Below are positions 34,999 to 43,882 of a stretch of 64,000 nt of DNA, in pieces. The translations under genes were made by a program, and so were the position numbers. The stretch is from Paenibacillus psychroresistens (GTDB lineage Bacteria > Bacillota > Bacilli > Paenibacillales > NBRC-103111). The stretch spans positions 2,704,001 to 2,768,000 of the forward strand of contig NZ_CP034235.1 of NCBI RefSeq assembly GCF_009728935.1. Direction: 5' to 3'. Position 1 is the stretch's first letter; the number at the start of each line of letters is the position of its first letter. The notes under the pieces are model-generated. The model had not been told where the DNA came from, searched no databases, and worked only from the letters and a program-made list of their open reading frames with translations.

Positions 34999-35931
34999 AT
35001 GAAGCTAAAATCACGATTTATCATTCGTATACTGGCTCTTCTATGGCTTGTTATTTTTATCGCCATTACTTGGGCGTGGTTTGATAAGCAAGAGCTAGCT
35101 CAGCTATGGCATAAGCTAGCAATGCAGCCGTATTGGCTGCTTTTTATGTTTTTCATGTATTTAACCTCTTTCATACTAAAAGCTGAAGCATGGCGCAGAT
35201 ATGTGGAGCCGCGCGAGCCTTTGCGGGTATATTTTCATGGACTAATTTATAGCTTGCTAGTGAATCATTTATCTCCGCTTAAAGTAGGAGACTTGGTCAG
35301 AACAGGTGTTTTGATGAAAGCTACGGGTAAAACCTGGGACGATGCGTTACATTCGGTTGCTGCAATGAGATTATTGGATTTATTCATCTTGGGGTTATTT
35401 GCAGGTGTGGGTACAGTATGGTTTGGCCTTGAGGCATCTTGGCTCTGGATTTTCTTACTGTTATTTGGTGTAATTGTAGCTGGGTTTGGTTATAAAATGA
35501 TTGGCATCAAGCGACTCCCCTTCCTACAGAAGCATCTAAGTTATTTAAATGCTACGTTGATCTCAAGTAAAGGACGAAGCATTCTTGCTTTAGTTGCTGT
35601 TAGCTGGATATGTGAAGCAGGTGTGATATATGGGGTTATTCAAATACTTAAGCTGCATCTCCCATTCATCTCGATGATCTGGGTGAACAGCATCACAATA
35701 GCTGGGCAGGTTTTTCACATTACGCCTGGAGCAATTGGGACTTACGAGAGCACATTGAGCGGCTCGTTGGTTGTGCTGGGGATCGACTGGAAAGATGCCT
35801 ATGCTGCTGCTATTCTCTCGCATGGATTTAAATTTATATTCTCATACAGTTTGGGGTTGTATAGCTTCATTCGCATGCCGATTAAATGGAATGAAATTAA
35901 GCTATGGTTTACCCATAAAAAAGGAGTTTAG
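34999..35931 (+). CDS. lysylphosphatidylglycerol synthase TM/UPF0104-type flippase-like membrane protein
   Basis: This roughly 310-residue membrane protein has about eight hydrophobic segments and the family patterns NHLSPLKVGDLVRTGVLMK and TPGAIGTYESTLSGSLV. UPF0104/AglD-type proteins are linked to flipping or transfer of lipid-linked sugars or lipids. An apparent GTG start at 34936 coincides with the Fur box and lies about 9 bases from the predicted transcript start, so it is unlikely. ATG 34966 and ATG 34999 (MKLKSRFI) are the choices; 34999 gives the usual N-terminus. It is first of the iron-regulated glycosylation-like operon. Confidence 0.8.
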   Translation: MKLKSRFIIRILALLWLVIFIAITWAWFDKQELAQLWHKLAMQPYWLLFMFFMYLTSFILKAEAWRRYVEPREPLRVYFHGLIYSLLVNHLSPLKVGDLVRTGVLMKATGKTWDDALHSVAAMRLLDLFILGLFAGVGTVWFGLEASWLWIFLLLFGVIVAGFGYKMIGIKRLPFLQKHLSYLNATLISSKGRSILALVAVSWICEAGVIYGVIQILKLHLPFISMIWVNSITIAGQVFHITPGAIGTYESTLSGSLVVLGIDWKDAYAAAILSHGFKFIFSYSLGLYSFIRMPIKWNEIKLWFTHKKGV

Positions 35932-35933
35932 TT

Positions 35934-37403
35934 ATGAAACAGGTTTCTACTTTTGAGATTATTGCTGCGCGTTGCTGGAATTTATTAAATGAAGGCAAGC
36001 CGTTTACCCCGATTTTTGTGCTGGGTGTGTTCCTGCTTTATCATTTACAGGCATGGACGGATGGCAGCTTTTGGAGTTCAGCGGGGATGGGGCTGCTGAT
36101 GATCCTGCCATTACTAGCCATTTATTATTGCTTTGACTTCCCGCTTATGCTGCGCAACTATCTTTGGTTGCCCTTAATAGCAGCGATGTTAATTTGGGAT
36201 TATGCTGATTTGAAATTGTATTATCTGGCATTAGGTTTGTTTTTTTTCTTTACGATCTATTTCTGGGGCACATTTTATTATCATTTGCGGATTGGGACAA
36301 GCTGGTGGAATTTTACGCGGTTTTGGAAGCTAGTTTTGAAGAATAGTGATTCTACTAGTGGCAATGCTGCCGAACAAATGCCGAAGTTTCTATTATTGCT
36401 GTTTATTTGGCAACACTTTTATACGAATTTTCAGGTTATGGGAATTTCAGATAGCTTCACTTCAGAGATCCTTTGGCCGCTTGTGATTTTTACAGCCTGT
36501 GTATGGTTATACAGCTATGTGCTGCATAAAAATTTGTTTGATTGGAAGCCGTCGGAAACGGAAGGCTTTACGAGTAATGCTCCTATGCAAAAAACGGCAG
36601 CTAACGAGAAAGTAATTGTTATTGTCATAGATGGGATGCGTAAAGATCGTTTTGAAGAGGCAGACGCACCTTTCTTGAAGAATCTTAGAGCCAATGGAAC
36701 GGAATATACTCAAATGGAAACGGTATATCCGGCAAGAACGGTCGTTTGTTTCTCTTCGATGTTTACCGGTACTTACCCGCGTGAGCATGGGATTCGCTCG
36801 AATATGGTTTGGAGCTTGGGAATCAAGGTCGAGAGTATTTTTGACTCGCTGCGCAAGGTTGGGAAAAAAGGCAGGCTGTTAGCCATCGCACATTTAATTG
36901 ATGCAATGGGTGATGATGTCGAGAGTATAACGGCAGTTATGCATAATGATTTGGCAGATTTAAAAATTATCGAGCGAGCGAAGAAGATAATGGAGGAACA
37001 AAATCCAGACTTCCTAGTAGCTCAGTTGATTGCTACCGATCAGACGGGTCACAGTCGCGGAGCGTTATATGGTGAATATCGCGAGAAAATTGAAGAGGCT
37101 GACAAGCTGATTGCGGAGTTTGTAGGCTGGCTTGAAGCTCGCGGCATGATGAAGAATACAACATTAATGATATGTGCGGATCATGGGCAAGCGGATGGAA
37201 TTGGCGGGCATGGACATCTGGACGAAGGGGAGCGTTATGTGCCTTTCTTCCTCCATGGACCTACGATTAAACAGGGACTTCGTGTCGATGAGAAGCAGTC
37301 GCTTATCTCCGTAGCCCCAACTGTAGCCTATTTATTGGGTGCTCCTTATCCAAGCCATAGTCGCGGACCTGTTCTCGTTGAGGCAATGAAATCACATGAA
37401 TAA
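35934..37403 (+). CDS. membrane-anchored alkaline-phosphatase-superfamily phosphodiesterase
   Basis: This 489-residue protein has five or six membrane segments in residues 25-205, then a nucleotide pyrophosphatase/phosphodiesterase-like domain. Visible metal sites are Asp in VIVIDGMRKDR, the Thr nucleophile in YPARTVVC, Asp/His in ATDQTGHSRG, Asp-His in CADHGQ and His in GGHGHLDEG. The layout of membrane helices plus a type I phosphodiesterase recalls enzymes that attach or remove phospho-groups on lipid-linked glycans. The topology would place the domain outside if the helix count is odd. It starts 2 bases after the flippase stop. Confidence 0.85.
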   Translation: MKQVSTFEIIAARCWNLLNEGKPFTPIFVLGVFLLYHLQAWTDGSFWSSAGMGLLMILPLLAIYYCFDFPLMLRNYLWLPLIAAMLIWDYADLKLYYLALGLFFFFTIYFWGTFYYHLRIGTSWWNFTRFWKLVLKNSDSTSGNAAEQMPKFLLLLFIWQHFYTNFQVMGISDSFTSEILWPLVIFTACVWLYSYVLHKNLFDWKPSETEGFTSNAPMQKTAANEKVIVIVIDGMRKDRFEEADAPFLKNLRANGTEYTQMETVYPARTVVCFSSMFTGTYPREHGIRSNMVWSLGIKVESIFDSLRKVGKKGRLLAIAHLIDAMGDDVESITAVMHNDLADLKIIERAKKIMEEQNPDFLVAQLIATDQTGHSRGALYGEYREKIEEADKLIAEFVGWLEARGMMKNTTLMICADHGQADGIGGHGHLDEGERYVPFFLHGPTIKQGLRVDEKQSLISVAPTVAYLLGAPYPSHSRGPVLVEAMKSHE

Positions 37404-38142
37404 ACAAAAATTAATTGTTTTTATGCCCGCACATAATGAAGCTGAGAATATTGCTGAGGTAATCGCCCGCGTACCGCGTAATTTTCATCCGGATTATTCC
37501 GTAGAGATTGTCATTATTGACGATGGATCGACAGATAATACGGTAGCTGTAGCCCGAGCAGCAGGTGCTGATCACATTGTGTCTTTTGCTGAGAATCGTG
37601 GTTTAGGCGCTGCAGTTCGCGAAGGTTTAGCTGCATGCTGCAGACTGGGAGCAGACATAGGTTTGATGATTGATGCAGACAATGAATATCCGCCTGAGCA
37701 AATTCCAGATGTAATTGCACCAATCATCGCGAACCAAGCGGATTACACCTTTGGCTCACGGTTTAAAGGTCAGATTCAAGGGATGAAGCTGCATCGCAGA
37801 TTAGGCAATTATTGCTTTACTCTATTGCAAATGCTGCTGCTTCGCCGTTGGATTTATGATGGTCAATCTGGGATGCGCGGTTTCTCTAGAGAAGCTATGG
37901 AGCACGCAGAGATTAATCATGATTATAATTACGCACAAGTATTAACGTTGAATTTGGTAAGACAAGGCTTCAGGCTGCAAGAAGTAGCCATTTCTTATCA
38001 GGTGAGGACCAAAGGCCAATCTTTTATCAAATTTCATGCCTATGTGACTTCGGTTCTTCCGGCGATCTACAAAGAAATGAGGCGACCTGTCCGCAGGAAA
38101 GCCAAGAGATTGTCCCCAGCCTTTCTGAGAAGAGGAAAGTAA
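37396..38142 (+). CDS. GT2 glycosyltransferase, polyprenyl-phosphate sugar synthase-like
   Basis: This 248-residue protein has a GT-A fold with FMPAHNEAENI, IDDGSTDNT and the metal motif DADNEYPPEQ. It ends in an amphipathic, Arg-rich tail with no clear membrane helix. It is most like dolichyl/polyprenyl-phosphate mannose or glucose synthases (DPM1 type) and would charge undecaprenyl phosphate with a sugar for the GT-C enzyme encoded next. It overlaps the phosphodiesterase gene by 8 bases. Confidence 0.88.
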   Translation: MNKQKLIVFMPAHNEAENIAEVIARVPRNFHPDYSVEIVIIDDGSTDNTVAVARAAGADHIVSFAENRGLGAAVREGLAACCRLGADIGLMIDADNEYPPEQIPDVIAPIIANQADYTFGSRFKGQIQGMKLHRRLGNYCFTLLQMLLLRRWIYDGQSGMRGFSREAMEHAEINHDYNYAQVLTLNLVRQGFRLQEVAISYQVRTKGQSFIKFHAYVTSVLPAIYKEMRRPVRRKAKRLSPAFLRRGK

Positions 38143-39711
38143 ATGCAATATAAAGCTGCGAAGATCGGGATGGTGCTGTTTGCTCTAGCTATCTTGATTA
38201 GCTCGATTTATATAAGATTTGCCTATGCAAGCCCATTTGCCCGTTCGTGGGATGAGGTGGATTTTGCATTGGCATTAAAACGATATGATTTGCTAGCGAT
38301 GCAGCCGCATTTCCCGGGATATCCTTATTTCATTCTTGGCGGTATGCTAGTTCATTCTTGGGTCACAGATCCGATAAAAGCATTAGCCTTCTTTAACACG
38401 TTGATGACAATTAGCTCGATTATTCCAATCCTACTTTTGGTGCGGAGGTATACGGATTCTTGGAAGGGCCTCTTATTTGCAGCTCTTCTTTTGACAAGCC
38501 CAAGCTTATGGTTGATCTCTGTACAACCGATGTCAGAAGGAGCAGGGATTGCAATTGTTTGGTGGTTCCTTTGGAGCATTCGCGAAGCTTTAGGACATAT
38601 ATCTTCGAAGGCGTGGGCGTTGTTGCCGCTTTTTCTATTTGGTCTACTAATGGGGATCCGCGTCTCGTTTTTTCCTTTTGGTCTTGGAATTATCTTATTA
38701 TGGGTAGCACAATATAAACAAAGCACGAAATCTACACTGTCAAAATGGAGCTGCATAGTAAGCCAGCTAATTATTGCGGGGGGCTTCCAGCTCATCTGGG
38801 TAGCAGGAATTACCTTTGCTGAAGGCGGTCCAGTAGGTTTTTTTAAGCTATCCATGGCTTTCATAAAAGGCCATTTCACAGATTGGGGCGGTGGAGTTAC
38901 TTCATCTTCAGTACCACTTGGAAGCAGAATTGTGCGTTTTTTTGCGGATAATTTTTTCTGGAACTCGCTTTTTGGCCATTCTTTTATGGTAGGGTTTTTC
39001 CTATTGCTTTGGCTTGTTGTGATTGGGATTGCAGTTTGGGGGATTAAGCCAATTAAGTTTAGTCAACTAATTGTAGAGGCCATCCATAAACCAAACGGAC
39101 AATTTATTATCGGATTGATAATCTGTCTAGGATTCTATACAGGATGGGCCTTATTTGGACAAAATATTGAAAAACCTCGCCACATTGCTCCCATTGTAGG
39201 TCCGCTACTATTATTGATGTTTCTATTAGCTTTTAGAATGGCTGCTATTATAAGAGATACTCAGCTTCGGCATAATCACATTAAAAAAACGCTGCATGCA
39301 TTTATTTATTTAATTTTAATTGGTTTGATAACCACACAGCTTTTTTATGGAACCAAGCTGCTGCAGCGGCAAGCGGAGGAGCTGCCTGCGGTCTATCAGC
39401 TTAATCATTATCTCAGTGAACAAAAGGAACCATTCATTCTATACACTTGGGAAGAAACTAGAGTCCTGCAATATTTAACAGCTAAGTATGAGCATAAACA
39501 AATTTTAACTTATGGTTTTTTCAAGGCAGAAGCGGCTGCTCAAACCAATCGACGTGTACTTGTAACGGATCATGTGCTGAAAGGTTTTGAATTGCAAACA
39601 GGGGTATCTTTGCGTGCTCATGTTAAGCTGCTTGAACGCTTTAGCTCGGATTCTATGTTTGAACCGGCTTATTATGATATTGATCTTTATGAATGGATTG
39701 TAAATTCATAG
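38143..39711 (+). CDS. GT-C membrane glycosyltransferase (PMT/ArnT-like)
   Basis: This 522-residue protein has about 10-12 membrane helices. The first outside loop has the acidic SWDEVDFALAL motif, as in GT-C enzymes where Asp/Glu is catalytic, followed by HFPGYPYFILGG. The C-terminal 90 residues form a soluble domain. GT-C enzymes use polyprenyl-phosphate sugars to glycosylate proteins or lipids outside the membrane. It follows the GT2 gene directly. Acceptor unknown; the Pro/Thr-rich protein encoded just downstream is a candidate. Confidence 0.82.
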   Translation: MQYKAAKIGMVLFALAILISSIYIRFAYASPFARSWDEVDFALALKRYDLLAMQPHFPGYPYFILGGMLVHSWVTDPIKALAFFNTLMTISSIIPILLLVRRYTDSWKGLLFAALLLTSPSLWLISVQPMSEGAGIAIVWWFLWSIREALGHISSKAWALLPLFLFGLLMGIRVSFFPFGLGIILLWVAQYKQSTKSTLSKWSCIVSQLIIAGGFQLIWVAGITFAEGGPVGFFKLSMAFIKGHFTDWGGGVTSSSVPLGSRIVRFFADNFFWNSLFGHSFMVGFFLLLWLVVIGIAVWGIKPIKFSQLIVEAIHKPNGQFIIGLIICLGFYTGWALFGQNIEKPRHIAPIVGPLLLLMFLLAFRMAAIIRDTQLRHNHIKKTLHAFIYLILIGLITTQLFYGTKLLQRQAEELPAVYQLNHYLSEQKEPFILYTWEETRVLQYLTAKYEHKQILTYGFFKAEAAAQTNRRVLVTDHVLKGFELQTGVSLRAHVKLLERFSSDSMFEPAYYDIDLYEWIVNS

Positions 39712-39727
39712 AATGTTCACAAATGGC

Positions 39728-39783
39728 TGATTATTATTCTCAATTAGTGATTGACTCTTAAACTGAGAACGATTATCATTATC
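39728..39783 (+). promoter_or_regulatory. promoter with tandem Fur-like boxes
   Basis: TTGACT (39751-39756) and TATCAT (39774-39779) lie 17 bases apart. One Fur-like box, TGAGAAC-G-ATTATCA (39764-39778), overlaps the -10 and extends to ATTATC at 39783. A second, TGATTAT-T-ATTCTCA (39728-39742), lies upstream of the -35. Together they predict iron repression of the three following genes. Confidence 0.8.
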
Positions 39784-39816
39784 CCTGCAAGGAAATTAAA
39801 AGCTTGAGGTGCTGCA

Positions 39817-40809
39817 ATGAAACGATGGTTACAGATGAGTTTGCTTGTTGGTTTAATTGCTCTATTTATCGCACCAGCTCAAATCAACGCTTACTCTTAC
39901 GGAGATGCGAATGAGGAAGATGTTGCTGAGACCTTTAAGCTAGTGAATGCAAGCTTGAGCGAGCCGACTCCTAATTGGAAGGCAGCAGAAGAAGCGTACA
40001 AGGTGAGAAGAGCGGAATTAACTTCACATTTTGGTGATAAGGTTACGGCTACATTGGATCATGATTTTGAAATCAAGGATGCTCCATTGACCATTTCGAA
40101 CTTCAAAGCTGTTCTTGTCATGAACTTGGAACGCCGCTTTTCGAACGCAAAGGTTGTTATCAAGGACTACCCGAGTGCTAAAGTGCTGTTAGCGAAAGCC
40201 AAGGCTACTTTTGATACACTAGCGCCCTATATAAGTGCTGATGTAAGTGCAAGTAACCAAGCTTTTGAAGATGCATTAGATTCATTAGGCAACCCTGGGT
40301 TGTTCGGAGTTGGAAAAAAAGCTGTAGAGCCTGAAGTGTTCGCACAAAAGGTAGATAGTATTTATAATTTTGCGAAGCCATTATTTGTTTATAAGGCGTA
40401 CATAAAGCCGGTAGCAACAGCAAAGCCAACAGCAAAACCAACGGTTAAGCCAACTCCGGTACTAACAGCTACACCAACAATAGCTCCTACATCAGAAGTG
40501 AGTGCAAGTCCGACTCCGACTCCAACAGCTACACCTGTGGCATCCGATACGGTTGCTTCAGCAACACCGACACCTGTGGTATCAGCAGAACCAACGCCAG
40601 AAGCTACAGTGGCGGCTGAGACACCGGGAATAGAAAGTATCGCTCCTAGTCCAGATAATGCTGATATTGGGGATGCAACTAAAGAAGCACATGCACCTAT
40701 GGAACAATCAGACAAAACCAACTCTTCAGTTACAATTTTCTTAATTGGTGGAGTCATAATCATTGGTGGCGGCTTTGTATGGTTTGCTAAGAAAAAGAAA
40801 TGGTTTTAA
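39817..40809 (+). CDS. exported, membrane-anchored protein with Pro/Thr-rich linker
   Basis: This 330-residue protein has a signal peptide (to about residue 25) and a helical outside domain (about 26-195). A 90-residue Pro/Thr/Ala/Ser-rich linker with repeated TPTP/KPT units follows, then a C-terminal membrane helix (VTIFLIGGVIIIGGGFVWF) and a KKKKWF tail. No LPxTG motif is present, so it is membrane- rather than sortase-anchored. The helical domain weakly resembles the first part of the next gene's product. Position before the FTR1 permease suggests a surface iron-handling partner. The linker looks like a typical O-glycosylation target. Confidence 0.75.
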   Translation: MKRWLQMSLLVGLIALFIAPAQINAYSYGDANEEDVAETFKLVNASLSEPTPNWKAAEEAYKVRRAELTSHFGDKVTATLDHDFEIKDAPLTISNFKAVLVMNLERRFSNAKVVIKDYPSAKVLLAKAKATFDTLAPYISADVSASNQAFEDALDSLGNPGLFGVGKKAVEPEVFAQKVDSIYNFAKPLFVYKAYIKPVATAKPTAKPTVKPTPVLTATPTIAPTSEVSASPTPTPTATPVASDTVASATPTPVVSAEPTPEATVAAETPGIESIAPSPDNADIGDATKEAHAPMEQSDKTNSSVTIFLIGGVIIIGGGFVWFAKKKKWF

Positions 40810-40839
40810 AAAAAATCAGCTATAGGGAGAGATTATGAA

Positions 40840-42321
40840 ATGCGTAAATTTTTATCCGTATTATTAAGTGCTTCATTGGTATTATCGTCTTTAGTAATGT
40901 TTGCATCAGCAGTTGGTGCAGAGTCGAAGTTTAAGATTACCGAAGATCCTGCTATCGCAGCAAGCGTTAAGGCTTATGTAGACATCAAGCAAGCGCTTAA
41001 AGATAAGAAGCCTCTTACTGAAATTAAAGCAACGTATGAATCTGTATTCCAAGCCGATGTAAAACGTCTTGATGCAGCTATTAAAGTCGAAGATCCTAAA
41101 ATTGACGAGAATATTACATTTATTCTTGATGGCGCAATTGAGGGTAAATTAGAATACCTACAAGCTAACGAAGCTATTCAAAAAGGTATCCTTTGGTATT
41201 ATTATTTCTTCATTCGTGATCTAATGTCCAAGTCTGTAAAAGTGTCCATGACTAGCGGAGATACTGCAGCAGCTAAGGTACAATTTGATAAAGTTGTTCA
41301 GGTTTATGAAAATGTGTTCCTAGCTTCAGCAACTAGTCGTGATACGCAATTCAAAACAACTATGGTTGAGAATTTAAAGGCTTCCATCGAGTTAGTTCAA
41401 AAAGATATCGCGGACAGTAACTTGAAAGACTTTAATATTCACCGTCAAATTTTGGATAAAACATTGATGAAGTTTTTTGCACTAGCAACTTATAACTATG
41501 CAGGTAAGCTTCCAACTGTGCCTGTAGCAGATATTCAATATGAAATGACAGAAGCATACTTGCTTTTCATGCCGATTTACAGCTACTTTAAAGTAGGAAG
41601 CCCGGCAGATGCAGAATATGTTAAAGAAGTATTTGGTTCAGGCGACATTACTAAAGTAGATAAGACTAAATTAGGATTGGCTATACAACGTATGATGATT
41701 GGCAAGGTATCCGAGTATTTAACAGGTGCCATTACTAAACTGGATGCAAAAGATTTGGAAGGCGCTCGTGGTACAGCAATGGAAGGTATCATGTTCGTAT
41801 CTACACAAGAAGTTTTCCTTGGTCCTGAGAAATATGCAGCCGTTTCTGTTGTAGCTGAAAAATTCCGCGAAGCAATTGATAACAGCAATGCTGCAGAAGC
41901 TCGTAAGCTGAGCCAAGAAATCACTGCATATTTGGTTGGAACAGATGGCTTGAAATTAACAATTAATTCAACTCTATATCAAGTTGATGGTGTGGATTTT
42001 ACAGCTGCTGCAGCACCATATGTTAACTATCTAACTAATCGTACTTTGGTACCTGTTCGTTTGATCAGCGATGCATTGCTAGCAGATGTTAGCTATGATG
42101 TAGCAACTAAAACAGTGAAAATTGTTAAAGATGGCAAAACTACTGAGCTTAAAGTGGGTTCAGATCAAGTTATTCAAGACGGTAAAGTAAGTGAAACAGT
42201 GAAATTAGATCAGCCTGTTCTGATCAAAAATAACTCTTCCTTCATTCCACTACGTGCGATCGTTGAGCTATTTGGTAAAAAAGTATTTTTTAATAATGGT
42301 GAAATCAACGTCCTTCGTTAA
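40840..42321 (+). CDS. secreted helical protein with C-terminal stalk (copper amine oxidase N-like) domain
   Basis: This 493-residue protein has a signal peptide (about 1-27) and a long alpha-helical region (about 30-365). A stalk domain (PF07833-type) follows, with YLTNRTLVPVRLISDALLADVSYD and SSFIPLRAIVELFGKKVFF. Stalk domains are common on surface proteins of Paenibacillus. The helical region has acidic and Tyr-rich stretches and could act like the extracytoplasmic iron-binding part of FTR1/EfeO systems; no clear EfeO M75 motif was found. It lies between the Pro/Thr protein and the iron permease. Confidence 0.78.
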   Translation: MRKFLSVLLSASLVLSSLVMFASAVGAESKFKITEDPAIAASVKAYVDIKQALKDKKPLTEIKATYESVFQADVKRLDAAIKVEDPKIDENITFILDGAIEGKLEYLQANEAIQKGILWYYYFFIRDLMSKSVKVSMTSGDTAAAKVQFDKVVQVYENVFLASATSRDTQFKTTMVENLKASIELVQKDIADSNLKDFNIHRQILDKTLMKFFALATYNYAGKLPTVPVADIQYEMTEAYLLFMPIYSYFKVGSPADAEYVKEVFGSGDITKVDKTKLGLAIQRMMIGKVSEYLTGAITKLDAKDLEGARGTAMEGIMFVSTQEVFLGPEKYAAVSVVAEKFREAIDNSNAAEARKLSQEITAYLVGTDGLKLTINSTLYQVDGVDFTAAAAPYVNYLTNRTLVPVRLISDALLADVSYDVATKTVKIVKDGKTTELKVGSDQVIQDGKVSETVKLDQPVLIKNNSSFIPLRAIVELFGKKVFFNNGEINVLR

Positions 42322-42346
42322 TCGTCATTCATACTAATTGCAGATG

Positions 42347-42379
42347 ACACTTGTACCCTTGGTTGGGTGCAAGTGTTTT
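42347..42379 (+). terminator. partial terminator before iron permease gene
   Basis: A 12-bp stem ACACTTGTACCC / GGGTGCAAGTGT (one wobble) is followed by TTTT. It probably lowers expression of the permease relative to the secreted proteins. Confidence 0.75.
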
Positions 42380-42406
42380 CCATGCTAAAGAATTGGGGAT
42401 AGTTTC

Positions 42407-43336
42407 ATGGATTTGCAGGCATTTTTGATTACCTTTCGCGAAGCGCTGGAAGCTATCCTGATAGTGGGTGTGATCTTAACTTATCTTACTCGAATTGAGC
42501 AAGCAAGCTGGCATAAATGGGTATGGGTTGGCGTTGTATTGGCACTTATTGCTAGCTATGGAGTAGCACTCGCTTTTCAAGTAGTTTTTACAGGCTTTGG
42601 CAGTATGGGCAATCAAAATTATTTAAAAATAGGGATCATGATCGTTTCGACAGGCTTACTTACACATATGATTCTATTTATGAATAAACAAAGCAATGAT
42701 TTTCAAGGAAAAGCCCAGAGTAAAATTGCCGCTATTCTCACGGTTGGCGGAGCGATCAATATGGTGCTTCACTCCTTTTTAGTTGTAGTGAGAGAAGGCG
42801 TGGAAACTGTTTTCTTCTTTGCAGCGATTACAGGAGGGAATATTCAGCAGGCCTTGCAAAGCTGGGGGGCTTTACTTGGATTAGTTCTCGCTTTAATTGT
42901 TGGATATATTTTCTTTAAAGGTGCAAAGAGAATCAAGCTAAGCAGCTTTTTCAGAGCAACTAGTGTTTTGTTGGTGCTGATTGCAGCTGGATTATTAGTA
43001 CAAGCAGTTGGCATTATGCAAGATATTGGTGTAATGGGAAGCTTGTATAAAACTCCTGGCGGCGAAATTGGCGAGGTCTACAATATAACGGCGCTAATGC
43101 CAGAGCATCCAACGGATGAGATACATTACATCCGAGATACCGGTCATCATCCTTTAATCAATGGGCAAATTGGTTTGTTCATGAAAGCCTTTTTGGGGTA
43201 TACGCAGAATCCTTCAGTAGAAGAGTTTCTTCTCTATTGGTTTTATTTTCTAGTTGTTTTTATTCTAGTAGGTATCCAAAAGAAACGGCACGAAAAACGG
43301 CTAAATGCAGCAATTGATAAAGAGGCGAGTATCTAA
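42407..43336 (+). CDS. efeU: FTR1/EfeU-family iron permease
   Basis: This 309-residue protein has seven predicted membrane helices and both REXXE iron-binding motifs: R11-EALE15 and R129-EGVE133. It resembles EfeU, the ferrous/ferric permease of EfeUOB systems. No EfeB (DyP peroxidase) and no clear EfeO gene is nearby; the two exported proteins upstream take their place in the operon. Regulation by the Fur boxes at 39728-39783 is expected. Confidence 0.92.
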   Translation: MDLQAFLITFREALEAILIVGVILTYLTRIEQASWHKWVWVGVVLALIASYGVALAFQVVFTGFGSMGNQNYLKIGIMIVSTGLLTHMILFMNKQSNDFQGKAQSKIAAILTVGGAINMVLHSFLVVVREGVETVFFFAAITGGNIQQALQSWGALLGLVLALIVGYIFFKGAKRIKLSSFFRATSVLLVLIAAGLLVQAVGIMQDIGVMGSLYKTPGGEIGEVYNITALMPEHPTDEIHYIRDTGHHPLINGQIGLFMKAFLGYTQNPSVEEFLLYWFYFLVVFILVGIQKKRHEKRLNAAIDKEASI

Positions 43337-43354
43337 AAAACATAAAATTTATTT

Positions 43355-43386
43355 GCTGTTTCCTTAGGGAGACAGCTTTTTTTATT
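43355..43386 (+). terminator. terminator after iron operon
   Basis: The stem GCTGTTTCC / GGAGACAGC (one wobble) is followed by seven T residues. Confidence 0.9.
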
Positions 43387-43429
43387 GAAATGCTTGTGAT
43401 AAAATTAAGTTTAGAAAGGAGGTATAGTT

Positions 43430-43882
43430 ATGAGTGAGAAACTATTAATGCAAATTTTAGATAAAGTTAGTAATATTGAGACGAAAGTTAATACTATTGA
43501 GGAAAAAGTTAATATTTTAGAGACGAAAGTAAGTAATATTGAAATGAAAGTTAATATTATTGAGGAAAAAGTTAGTGCTTTAGAGACGAAAGTAAGTAAT
43601 ATTGAAATGAAAGTTAATATTATTGAGGAAAAAGTTAGTATTTTAGAGATGAAAGTAAGTAATATTGAAATGAAAGGTAGTACGTTAGAGACAAAAGTAA
43701 GTAATATTGAAGTGGAACAATTACATTGTAAACAAGCCTTATTTGAAATTCATCAAATGGCATTGGAAACGAACGCTGCGGTTAAGCGGATCGAGATTAT
43801 TCAAGAACAACAGCATCGTATTATTGATTTACTTTCCACGCGCTCGATTGAGCATGAAGCCACGTTAAAACGCATCAAATAA
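43430..43882 (+). CDS. heptad-repeat coiled-coil protein
   Basis: This 150-residue protein is built in residues 5-95 from heptads of the type VSNIEMK / VNIIEEK / VSxLETK. Ile, Val or Leu sits at the a and d positions, predicting a parallel coiled coil. The last 50 residues (from EQLHCKQALF) are also helical but non-repetitive. There is no signal or membrane segment. The function is unknown; similar short heptad proteins occur in Bacillota without assigned roles. AAAGGAGG lies 8 bases before the ATG. The repeats are also repeated in the DNA. Confidence 0.75.
   Translation: MSEKLLMQILDKVSNIETKVNTIEEKVNILETKVSNIEMKVNIIEEKVSALETKVSNIEMKVNIIEEKVSILEMKVSNIEMKGSTLETKVSNIEVEQLHCKQALFEIHQMALETNAAVKRIEIIQEQQHRIIDLLSTRSIEHEATLKRIK
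43448..43720 (+). repeat. 63-bp tandem coding repeats
   Basis: A unit of 63 bases (21 residues, three heptads) recurs; for example AGACGAAAGTAAG begins at 43521 and again 63 bases later. The copies are close to identical at the DNA level, so recent expansion or slippage is likely. Confidence 0.75.

Noticed and set aside
38352..38879. Open frame of 175 codons antisense to the GT-C gene
   Set aside because: It has no start signal and overlaps a membrane protein gene with strong operon context.
40430..40640. Possible sortase signal on the Pro/Thr-rich protein
   Set aside because: No LPxTG-like motif precedes the C-terminal helix, so membrane anchoring is the simpler reading.
43448..43720. Regular repeats that could suggest a CRISPR array
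   Set aside because: The period is 63 bases, a multiple of three, with no variable spacers, and it stays in one open frame coding heptads.
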